Of a stretch of DNA of 33,244 nucleotides, positions 24,527 through 32,052 are shown piece by piece (the stretch's first letter is position 1; every line of letters starts with the position of its first letter). The notes under the pieces are model-generated. The model was not told the DNA's origin. It made no database searches and saw nothing but the letters and a program-made list of their open reading frames with translations. The DNA is from Olavius sp. associated proteobacterium Delta 1 (GTDB taxonomy: Bacteria; Desulfobacterota; Desulfobacteria; Desulfobacterales; JAFDCJ01). Location of the stretch: positions 1 to 33,244 of the forward strand of contig CACVKW010001592.1 in the NCBI GenBank assembly GCA_902749685.1. Direction: 5' to 3'. Both the position numbers and the translations under genes were made by a program.

Positions 24527-25513
24527 TTACAGCCGCGGGGCCTTCTTAACACCCTCGGCCTGTTTCGACTTAAGCGCCTTCATTCCCTTTTGAACTTCCT
24601 CCGAGTCATACCATGTCAGATATTCTTTGGCTTTGATTTGACCTTGCTCTATCTGGTACTCATAGTCGGTCTTTTCGTGAACATGGCCGTAAATATCAAC
24701 GACTTCTTTCTCGGTTGTTTCGTGGAATTGCACCCGATCGGCATTGCGATAGAGAAACGGCCCGTCTTTGAAGACCGGATGTTTACAGGCAAACTGGAAA
24801 ATCGGAATGGTTCGCCCAAAAAGCTGATACCCGCCGCCGGTGGGCGTGGTATACGTAAAGACACAGGGACCTCCGATGCCAACAGCACCTTCCGGGGTCC
24901 AGGTGCGCGGCGGATTATATTTAGGAACGACAATGGCACAGCGCGGATCCAGCGGCCACAAAAATGCCCCCCCCGGCCAGAAACCACCACCGGAGTTAAA
25001 CCATTCCGTGCCCAAAATCATGTTCTTGGTTTCCGCTACGGTTATGCCATTGCACATGGCCATATATTCAATGTTGTACCCGTCGATAATATTGGGTGCA
25101 TCCGGCCGCACCTCGGCCAAATACTTCGCAACTGCTTTTTTGGTTTCGGTATCCTCAAAGGCGATCGGCAAATGGATAACCCGGGATTCCAGCACAACAT
25201 CATCGATGGTCGGCATGGATTCTTCCGATTCTTTCACGACTTCGATAATTTTTTGATAGCTGATAATCTCGGGATCGAAATGCAGCAGATTAGTGCGAAT
25301 GCCGGGGACGGTTTCGATGAGTCCATTGACAGCCTTACTCAAAATAATGTCGTTGATCGCCAACATGCGGAACGAGTCCTGCAAAGCAGCGCGCTGTTCG
25401 CGACCATATTCGACCTGAAGAAACCCATCGCCAGCCTGCCTGAACAATATCTCGAGCCTTGATTCTGTTGCAGGCATGGTGTCTAGAATGACATCAAATT
25501 TGCCGTTGCTCAT
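24527..25513 (-). CDS. pxpB: 5-oxoprolinase subunit B / KipI-family protein, long form
   Basis: A 328-residue member of the KipI (allophanate hydrolase subunit 1-like) family. The conserved core includes NIIDGYNIEYMAMCNGIT, VGIGGPCVFTYTTPTGGGYQLFGRTIPIF and an N-terminal half with FLQVEYG and LAINDIIL. Typical PxpB/KipI proteins are about 210-250 residues. This one is longer, with an aromatic- and proline-rich insert (FWPGGAFLWPLDP) and a charged C-terminal tail of about 60 residues. AAGGAGG lies before the ATG. It pairs with PxpC to form the ATP-dependent component, and the extension may adapt it to a different lactam or to the biotin carrier. Confidence 0.85.
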   Translation of the reverse strand: MSNGKFDVILDTMPATESRLEILFRQAGDGFLQVEYGREQRAALQDSFRMLAINDIILSKAVNGLIETVPGIRTNLLHFDPEIISYQKIIEVVKESEESMPTIDDVVLESRVIHLPIAFEDTETKKAVAKYLAEVRPDAPNIIDGYNIEYMAMCNGITVAETKNMILGTEWFNSGGGFWPGGAFLWPLDPRCAIVVPKYNPPRTWTPEGAVGIGGPCVFTYTTPTGGGYQLFGRTIPIFQFACKHPVFKDGPFLYRNADRVQFHETTEKEVVDIYGHVHEKTDYEYQIEQGQIKAKEYLTWYDSEEVQKGMKALKSKQAEGVKKAPRL

Positions 25514-25623
25514 TTTACAGCCTCCTTGTCTTTTCCGTTCTGTTTGGTATTACTAATGCGGCAATAATTATTAAGACATATGATTTATGCTCGGTTTAGA
25601 AATGCATCAAGAGTTCAAGTTCT

Positions 25624-26379
25624 TTACATCTCAGGCGATGCCAGATCGCAACCTGCCTTCTCCAGCGCAGCTCGAACGGCTTTGACAATATCGAATGCAC
25701 CCGGCGTGTCGCAATGCACACAAACCGAGTTTCCCTCGATGCTGACTTCCGTTCCGTCCATCGCCTTTACTTTATTGTCAATGACCATTCGCCGAACTCT
25801 CTCTGCCACGGGGTCCGGTTCATGGGCGTCGTGCGCTCTGGTAATGACGAGGTTGCCTTGGGCATCGTAGCCCAGGTCCGAATAAAGTTCGTAAACCGAT
25901 TTGAGGCCCATTGATTCAGCCATCGGGGCAATGACGCCTTTTTTCATTATATAAAGATACATATTCGAGTCGATATCTTTGACCGCCTGGCAGATTGCCT
26001 GGGCAACATCTTCCATGCGATGGGCCATTCCGTACAGTGACCCGTGGGGTTTGACATGGTGCAGTCTCACACCCGCGGCTTCTGCAAACGCCTTCAATGC
26101 GCCGACCTGGTAAACCACAATATCATATACCTCCTCGGCAGTAAGTTTCATTTCACGACGGCCAAAACCCTGAAGGTCCGGCAGTCCCGGATGGGCGCCC
26201 ACCTGGACATTGTATTTCTTCGCCAGTTTCACGGTAATATTCATGACCGAGTAGTCCCCCGCATGAAACCCGCAAGCCACGTTAGCGCTGGTGATATACT
26301 CCATAAACTCCTCGTCATGGCCAAGCTTATACATGCCGAAGCTTTCTCCCATATCAGCATTGAGATCAACTTTTCTCAT
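25624..26379 (-). CDS. pxpA: 5-oxoprolinase subunit A (LamB/YcsF family)
   Basis: A 251-residue TIM-barrel hydrolase subunit. VDLNADMGESFG (4-15) is the family's N-terminal signature, followed by ITSANVACGFHAGD, VGAHPGLPDLQGFGRR and HVKPHGSLYG. With PxpB and PxpC it opens 5-oxo-L-proline to glutamate at the cost of ATP. Length is normal. GAAGGGAA precedes the ATG. It is followed after 110 bases by pxpB on the same strand, and is separated from the upstream ABC permease gene by a 252-base gap filled by a repeat element. Confidence 0.94.
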   Translation of the reverse strand: MRKVDLNADMGESFGMYKLGHDEEFMEYITSANVACGFHAGDYSVMNITVKLAKKYNVQVGAHPGLPDLQGFGRREMKLTAEEVYDIVVYQVGALKAFAEAAGVRLHHVKPHGSLYGMAHRMEDVAQAICQAVKDIDSNMYLYIMKKGVIAPMAESMGLKSVYELYSDLGYDAQGNLVITRAHDAHEPDPVAERVRRMVIDNKVKAMDGTEVSIEGNSVCVHCDTPGAFDIVKAVRAALEKAGCDLASPEM

Positions 26380-26431
26380 TTTTTAATTCCCTTCTACACA
26401 GATTAAAATTTAATGGAAATATGACCAATAA

Positions 26432-26607
26432 AAAGGTAATTCCAAGGTTGCCAAAAGTTCTTGGAAGTCTCGGCTATGGAGTACTGGAGTGTTGGAGTAA
26501 TGGATATAGGATTGAGGTCTTTTTTTCAATGCTCTAATACTCCATCACTCCGGTACTCCAATACTCCGAGGTCTTTTGAATATGAGAGCTCCCAAAATGG
26601 ATTACCT
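26432..26607. repeat. 176-base composite inverted repeat of GGAGT-type words
   Basis: Outer arms are AAGGTAATTCC (from about 26433) and GGATTACCTT (26598-26607). Inside, GGAGTACTGGAGTGTTGGAGTAATGGA words (26477-26504) face complementary TACTCCATCACTCC words (26536-26567). It fills the gap between the ABC permease stop and pxpA. It has the same layout as the elements at 5931-6299 and 21506-21678 but a different word. It may be a terminator-like structure or a non-autonomous mobile element. Confidence 0.65.
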
Positions 26608-26631
26608 TCTTTTGGGTTATAAATCCGATTA

Positions 26632-27654
26632 TTAATCCTGCGATTTAGCAACCAATCGTTGCCTGAACTGATCAGAGGCAACCGCGAATATCAACAGGAT
26701 TCCAATAACAACTGTTTGCAGGTAAGATTCAATGCGGGCCAGGTTCATTCCATTTTGAATCAGCCCAATAAAAAGGGCCCCGAGTACCACATTTTCTACC
26801 CGCCCGACCCCGCCCCTTAGGCTGACTCCGCCAATCACACAGGCGGCTATTGATTCTAACGGCATGGCAACACCAATATTAGCTTCTCCGGTTTCAAGAC
26901 GGGCAGTTAGCAATAGCCCGCTGATTGTGGCCAAAGAGCTGCAAAAAATATATGCTAAGAAGAGGACATATTTGGTATTGATTCCCGAGAGGGATGAAGC
27001 TTTAAGGTTGCCCCCAACCGAATAAAAATACCTGCCGATTTTAGTCCAGTTCACCAAAAAGTACATAATTATTATTAAACCGGCGGTAATAAGAACCGGC
27101 GTTGGAATCCCCATGAATCTGCCAAAACCAAAAACGTCGCTAAAGGCTTCAGGCATACCATAAACTGGAACCCCCCCGGTCAAATAAAGAGCGGCCCCAA
27201 ATCCAACAGAAGCCATTCCCAAGGTCATCATAAAAGGATTGACATTGAAAATAGAAACCCCAATGCCGTTGACAACCCCGACCGACAAGCCGGCAAAAAG
27301 TCCCGCCATTAAGCCGACAAAAATAACCAGGGCAACCGAGTCCGGAAAAGCGACGTACATCGCCGACATGGCCATCGCTCCCACCACTGAAGAAAGCGCC
27401 AGGATTGTTCCGACTGAGAGGTCAAATCCACCGGTGAGTAAAGCCAGCATCTGCCCCATCGTTACAATAACCAGATAGGTTGATTGCCTGGCAACGTTAA
27501 CCAAATTACGAACAGTAAGAAAGTTATCCGATAGTATTGCAAAAATAAAGGTCGCGATAACAATCAGAAAAGGTAATACGCCCATTCCAATAAAGGATTT
27601 CCTGATCATTTTGATCAGTATATTCTCAGTTTTGGGGCTGTCATTATCATTCAT
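26632..27654 (-). CDS. ABC transporter permease, RbsC-like
   Basis: A 340-residue inner-membrane permease of the ribose/monosaccharide-type (CUT2) family, rich in hydrophobic segments (about 9-10 likely helices). Family signatures include LTGGFDLSVGTILALSSVVGA, the long cytoplasmic loop GRYFYSVGGNLKASSLSGI, and ACVIGGVSLRGGVGRVENVVLGAL near the C-terminus. The ATG at 27654 is preferred to a TTG at 27660 that overlaps the ATPase stop; AGGAAG lies just upstream. It works with the ATPase and the TorT-like binding protein encoded upstream. Confidence 0.92.
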   Translation of the reverse strand: MNDNDSPKTENILIKMIRKSFIGMGVLPFLIVIATFIFAILSDNFLTVRNLVNVARQSTYLVIVTMGQMLALLTGGFDLSVGTILALSSVVGAMAMSAMYVAFPDSVALVIFVGLMAGLFAGLSVGVVNGIGVSIFNVNPFMMTLGMASVGFGAALYLTGGVPVYGMPEAFSDVFGFGRFMGIPTPVLITAGLIIIMYFLVNWTKIGRYFYSVGGNLKASSLSGINTKYVLFLAYIFCSSLATISGLLLTARLETGEANIGVAMPLESIAACVIGGVSLRGGVGRVENVVLGALFIGLIQNGMNLARIESYLQTVVIGILLIFAVASDQFRQRLVAKSQD

Positions 27655-27656
27655 AT

Positions 27657-29189
27657 TCAAGCCGCTTCCTGTTCGAAAAAGTGAAATAAAACATTTTGTT
27701 CGGTTATTTCCTCATCCCTTAGTTCCGCACGTAAATACCCCCGGTAAAAGACATATGCCCGGTTTGTCAAATTCAGTATTTCCGGCAAGTCAGATGAAAT
27801 CAGCACAATAGCCGCTCCCTGCTGGCACAATTCAGCAAGAAATTCGTAAATAGCAACACGGGTGCCGACATCAACCCCAACCGTTGGTTCGTCAAAAATA
27901 AAGAGCTTGGTATTCCTGGTGAGAACTTTTGCCAATAATGCTTTTTGCTGATTACCCCCGGAAAAGAGATCAACGCTCCGTTCAGTTTTCAGTGGCTGCA
28001 AATTAAGTCTTTGGGACAAATCAAGGGCCAGCTCTCTTTCATTTTTCCGTTTAAGAAACATGGAATATAATGACAATTTGAGCAGCGGCAAAGCAGCCAG
28101 GGTTATGTTTTCCCGCACATTACGCATCATAACCAGTCCTTCGTTGCGTCTGTCCGGCGGGATGTAAAACATTCCCATATCCAGCATTTTTGCAGGCGTC
28201 ACATGGGTAAGTTCGTTGCCTTCAAAAATGATCTTACCGCTCTTTATATCTTCGATCCCAAAACAAGCCCGCATGACTTTAGATTTTCCTGAACCGACCA
28301 ATCCGGCCATTCCAACTATCTCACCCTTTTTAAATTCCACTGAAACATTATTAACAGAGTTGTCTGCGGTCGTAATATCGTGGACTGAAAGAATGGTTTC
28401 CGTAGGATTATACTCAATGGTAGGAAAAATCTGGTCAATAACCCTGCCGGTCATCAATTCAACCAGTTCATTATCCGTGACGTTGTCGGTCTTGACCGTG
28501 GCGATATAATGTCCATCCCTTAAAATTGTAATACGGTCAGAGATCCTTTTAAGTTCGCCCATGCGGTGGGTGATGTAAATAATACCGACGTTATTGTTGC
28601 GGGCTTGCGCGATGAGGGCAAATAAGCGTTCTGTTTCCTTTTCGGTCAAGGAAGCCGTCGGTTCATCTAAGATCAAAACGGATAAATCAGCGCCAAAGAC
28701 TTTAGCAATTTCAACCATTTGCTGCTCTGCCCGCGTGAGATAGATGATTTTTTTTCTGGGATCAAGTTCAAAGCCAAGACGGTCTAAGATTTCCTGCGCC
28801 TGCTGATGCATTTTCTTTTTTTCGAGAAAGCCGTAACGACCTTTTTCCACGCCTAGAAAGAGATTTTGCGTCACAGTGAGTTGTGGGATCAGAGAGAACT
28901 CCTGAAAAACCGCGTGGACACCAATTTTTCTAGCGCTATGAACGTTCGGAAAATACATTTCTTTGCCACGGTACAAAATCCTGCCTGCAGTCGGTCTCAG
29001 GGCACCGGCGACGATATTTATTAATGTGGACTTGCCGGCCCCATTTTCACCGAAAAGGACATGGACTTCCCCCTCACGAAGGTCAAAATCAACCCTGTAA
29101 AGGGCCGATACTCCCGGAAATCGTTTTGAAATATTTTCCAGCTTCAGCAAGGGGGTCTCACTGGCGGTATTGTTAAGGCCTTCTTGCAT
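27657..29189 (-). CDS. ABC transporter ATP-binding protein, RbsA-like, two nucleotide-binding domains
   Basis: A 510-residue tandem ATPase of the CUT2 sugar-importer type. The first domain has the Walker A motif GENGAGKST, signature region TRAEQQMVEIAKVF and Walker B LSVLILDEPTAS. The second has a degenerate Walker A-like GLVGSGKSKVM, then FSGGNQQKALLAKVL and LFIFDEPTVGVDVG, a pattern typical of RbsA/MglA proteins. AGAGGCAGA precedes the ATG. Its stop overlaps the permease start region, showing tight coupling. The binding-protein stop lies 39 bases upstream. Confidence 0.94.
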   Translation of the reverse strand: MQEGLNNTASETPLLKLENISKRFPGVSALYRVDFDLREGEVHVLFGENGAGKSTLINIVAGALRPTAGRILYRGKEMYFPNVHSARKIGVHAVFQEFSLIPQLTVTQNLFLGVEKGRYGFLEKKKMHQQAQEILDRLGFELDPRKKIIYLTRAEQQMVEIAKVFGADLSVLILDEPTASLTEKETERLFALIAQARNNNVGIIYITHRMGELKRISDRITILRDGHYIATVKTDNVTDNELVELMTGRVIDQIFPTIEYNPTETILSVHDITTADNSVNNVSVEFKKGEIVGMAGLVGSGKSKVMRACFGIEDIKSGKIIFEGNELTHVTPAKMLDMGMFYIPPDRRNEGLVMMRNVRENITLAALPLLKLSLYSMFLKRKNERELALDLSQRLNLQPLKTERSVDLFSGGNQQKALLAKVLTRNTKLFIFDEPTVGVDVGTRVAIYEFLAELCQQGAAIVLISSDLPEILNLTNRAYVFYRGYLRAELRDEEITEQNVLFHFFEQEAA

Positions 29190-29228
29190 CTTCTGCCTCT
29201 AATTTGTCAGGTAAAAGAGCAACTAAGG

Positions 29229-30311
29229 CTATTTAACAATAAATGTGGCTTTGAAGCTGTCAGGCGCTAAAGAACTGTCTCTATTAAAAGAATTGATATT
29301 GCTGGAATCAATTATGTATAGTTTGGGCCCGACATGCTTTTCATAAGGTTCTCCTTCCAGAATCCTCACCGCCTGATCGATAGCGGTGCGCCCCTGAATT
29401 ACCGCGGAATCCGTAGGAGCAGCCAAAATCCTGTTACGTTTGATTCCCTGGTACACACCCGGCGTAAAATAGTAGGAGAGAATTTTAATCTTTTTATCCA
29501 GTCCCCTGGATCTCAGGATGCTTGTGGCTGCTTCAGCAGTTACGGCCGTGCCCACGATGTAGTCAATTTCACCGGGAAATGCTTCCAGCGTGTCTTCCAC
29601 CAGTCGGCTCTGAACCTCTTTTCCTGTATCACCGTATTTTGTAGCTACGATCTTAACCGCACCGCTTTGTACCGCTTCCGAAAAACCCTTATTGCCGGCT
29701 TCTACCCAACCAGCTCCAGGAGGACCCGGGAACCAGGCAACATTGACAGTTTTACTGCCTTTGGGATGTTTTTGAACAAGGTACTCACCCGCTTTATATC
29801 CCATCTCACCAAAAGAAACGAGTGATTTGGCCGACAGCTCTTTGGAAGACATGCCATTAATGACATCAATAACCGGAATTCCCTTTTTGCGAATTTCGGA
29901 AACCAGATTGTTTAATCCCTCATAGGAAATTGCACCGATCACCACAGCGTCAGAGCCACTTTCGACGCAATCCTCAATCTGAGAAATTTGCTTATTGAGG
30001 TTCACATAGCCACCTGCTTCTAATAGTTGCATGCTCACCCCCATCCGCCGGCTCTCATCGATAACTCCATAATTTACAGCCATCCAGTAGGCGTCTTTCA
30101 TGTGTGGAAAGGAAACACAGATATTCCATTTTTTGGTTGCCTTTGCAAGGGGGACATATTTAAAATCACTCCTGGGGCTATTCATGTCAAATGGCGGATC
30201 CCATACTTGTACGGTATAAGGATACCATTCTGCTGAAACGTGAGAAAGGGAGAAAAATACAGCAATTGCTACCAATAAAACCAATTTTATTGAATTACTA
30301 AAGATTTTCAT
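29229..30311 (-). CDS. TorT-like periplasmic substrate-binding protein
   Basis: A 360-residue exported periplasmic binding protein (type I fold). Residues 1-27 form a signal peptide with likely cleavage after SHVSA. The mature part closely follows E. coli TorT, the TMAO-binding partner of the sensor TorS: WNICVSFPHMKDAYWMAVNYG, LLEAGGY, WFPGPPGAGW, YGDTG, GTAVTAEAA and a C-terminal SSLAPDSFKATF. Here it is the first gene of an RbsA/RbsC-type ABC operon, and no TorS-like sensor kinase is in the window. It therefore probably delivers a ligand to the transporter. The ligand is unknown; TMAO-like or amide compounds are guesses. AAAGGAGG precedes the ATG. Confidence 0.9.
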   Translation of the reverse strand: MKIFSNSIKLVLLVAIAVFFSLSHVSAEWYPYTVQVWDPPFDMNSPRSDFKYVPLAKATKKWNICVSFPHMKDAYWMAVNYGVIDESRRMGVSMQLLEAGGYVNLNKQISQIEDCVESGSDAVVIGAISYEGLNNLVSEIRKKGIPVIDVINGMSSKELSAKSLVSFGEMGYKAGEYLVQKHPKGSKTVNVAWFPGPPGAGWVEAGNKGFSEAVQSGAVKIVATKYGDTGKEVQSRLVEDTLEAFPGEIDYIVGTAVTAEAATSILRSRGLDKKIKILSYYFTPGVYQGIKRNRILAAPTDSAVIQGRTAIDQAVRILEGEPYEKHVGPKLYIIDSSNINSFNRDSSLAPDSFKATFIVK

Positions 30312-30634
30312 AACATCCTCCTTTAAAATAATTTAGATCCCAAAGATAGAATAGAAAATGGTAGAATTACAGACCTATGACCCAAACACAATCAAACACC
30401 GAATTGTCCCCCACCATCTTTTCTTGGGTTATAGTTCCGCAAAATTATTGCATACTATAATAGTATAAAAATGGATTTGTAAATATCTATTTTTTGATTT
30501 GTAAATTCGAAATTTCCGATGGTTTCTTACATGTTGATATTTAAAGGTATCTTTTTATTGCGGGAAAATATTTTTTTGTTTTTAAGAAAATAGAATTCGT
30601 AAATTACGAGGTCCAGGCCTAAACAATGAGGTGA
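30312..30634. other. AT-rich intergenic region upstream of the TorT-like ABC operon
   Basis: This 323-base gap contains no ORF or RNA gene that I can support. It carries the promoter/palindrome candidate at 30452-30483 for the minus-strand ABC operon. The rest is low-complexity A/T sequence between it and the 3' end of the sulfatase-like gene. Confidence 0.5.
30452..30483 (-). promoter_or_regulatory. Putative promoter with palindrome over the -10 box, ABC operon
   Basis: Read on the minus strand, TTTACA (30483-30478) and TATAGT (30459-30454) are 18 bases apart, each matching five of six consensus bases. The perfect palindrome ATACTATAATAGTAT (30452-30466) covers the -10 box and could be a repressor operator. 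The resulting leader to the TorT-like start at 30311 is about 135 bases. Confidence 0.4.
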
Positions 30635-32041
30635 TTATATTAAAAGCTCAAGCCGCGGTTTTAAGAGATATTCCGCCACATGGGTATCCCGCATAAATTT
30701 AACCAGGCATTGGTGAAGTTCTTTGGCAACATCTGCTTGATCTGAAATGATATCCTTCTGCTGGCCAGGATCCAGGGCAAGATCGTATAGTCTTGACTGC
30801 CCCCTATCGGAGCTGTATAAAAGAGAATAATTCCCGCTGGTTATGGTCGTCACTGTCGGCGCCTTGAGCATGCGCAGGAAATTGTCGACCGACCTGACCG
30901 GGTCCCCGGGATTGGCAAAGGGGATACTGCTGACGGTAAACTCACGGCCATTGGCCGCTGGATCGATTATTTGGGGCAGAAGCGAACGGCCTTCGACAAA
31001 ATCTGGTTTGTCACAGCCTACAACTTCCAGCACGGTCGGCATCACATCAACGGCCGACGTTAACTGGCCGTATAGGCCTGTCGCTACGCCGGGAATGTAT
31101 AGAATCAGAGGGATATTTATGATCTCCTCGTAGAGCGGCGAATAGGCCCATATTCCACCTTCAATCTGCTTATCCCAGTCATCCAGCGTCGGATATTTTC
31201 CATCCGCCCCCATTTCATAAACCATCTTGCCGAAAAGTCCACCGTGCTCGCCGAAGTAAAAGCCGTGGTCCGAAGTAAAGATGATGGCGGTATTTTCCAT
31301 TAGGCCCATGTTTTCAACCCGCCGCAGGAGATAGCCCAGCCAGGTGTCCACCATGGTGATCTCACCGCAATAAGTTGCATGCGCTTTTTCAAGCCTATCC
31401 TGCGTGAACCCGGGCACATCCTTCCAGCAGCCGTAGATCGGTCCGATAATTTCTCCATCGTAATCCGGCCGGTAGATCTCTGTGTAATAGGCGGGGGCAT
31501 CCCAAGGTTCATGCGGGTCCCAGGTGTCGATATACAGGAAGAAGTCTTCTTTGTAGTGACGCTCCAGCCACTGCATGGCTTTGATGAAGGTTTGGGGTGC
31601 ATTGTAATCCGACTCAAAGCGCCACGCCGCGCGTGTATCCTGTGACTCGTGCCGTCCGTCTTTCAGTTTTTTAGCCCCGGAACCTTCCTGCCCGATATTC
31701 GTGAAAAAACTTCTGAAGCCGCGATCGTAATTCATGCCGTCCCGCAGATAGAAAGGCGTGTCGACTACCGCCGCTGTATGCAGCCCGTTTGCGGACAGGA
31801 TTTCAGCCAGGGTCGTCACGTTGGAGGGCAAAGGCGACCAGCCCATAAACGACATGGTCCAGCGCCCCGTAAAATGATCCGCCCGGGTGGGCATGGTAGG
31901 AAACCCGGCCGCATAGTGCCGCTGAAACCGGACGGATCTGGCTGCCAGCATATCCAGAGCAGGCGTTTGAATCTGTCGGTTGCCATAGGCTCCGATGTGA
32001 TCCTGTCTAAACGAGTCCGAAGTGATCCAAATAACATTCAT
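30635..32041 (-). CDS. Sulfatase-superfamily hydrolase with threonine at the nucleophile position
   Basis: An alkaline-phosphatase-superfamily (sulfatase) enzyme of about 468 residues. The N-terminal metal motif is ITSDSFRQDHIGAYGN, DPHEPWDAP is the mid-chain histidine motif, and FTSDHGFYFGEHG gives the second metal Asp-His pair. In true sulfatases the segment C/S-x-P-S-R yields formylglycine; here it reads TMPTR (T54-R58, counted from an upstream GTG at 32056). Thr cannot become formylglycine, so the enzyme may use Thr directly as phosphatases do, or act on phosphate, phosphonate or phosphodiester substrates. No signal peptide is seen, so it is cytoplasmic. The GTG overlaps the preceding stop (GTGA). 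The ATG at 32041 better matches the family start. Confidence 0.85.
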   Translation of the reverse strand: MNVIWITSDSFRQDHIGAYGNRQIQTPALDMLAARSVRFQRHYAAGFPTMPTRADHFTGRWTMSFMGWSPLPSNVTTLAEILSANGLHTAAVVDTPFYLRDGMNYDRGFRSFFTNIGQEGSGAKKLKDGRHESQDTRAAWRFESDYNAPQTFIKAMQWLERHYKEDFFLYIDTWDPHEPWDAPAYYTEIYRPDYDGEIIGPIYGCWKDVPGFTQDRLEKAHATYCGEITMVDTWLGYLLRRVENMGLMENTAIIFTSDHGFYFGEHGGLFGKMVYEMGADGKYPTLDDWDKQIEGGIWAYSPLYEEIINIPLILYIPGVATGLYGQLTSAVDVMPTVLEVVGCDKPDFVEGRSLLPQIIDPAANGREFTVSSIPFANPGDPVRSVDNFLRMLKAPTVTTITSGNYSLLYSSDRGQSRLYDLALDPGQQKDIISDQADVAKELHQCLVKFMRDTHVAEYLLKPRLELLI

Positions 32042-32052
32042 AGCAAGTCGTT

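Noticed and set aside
24590..25462. 290-codon plus-strand frame opposite pxpB
   Set aside because: It mirrors the pxpB coding sequence, has no recognisable domain or ribosome binding site, and pxpB on the other strand has clear family motifs.
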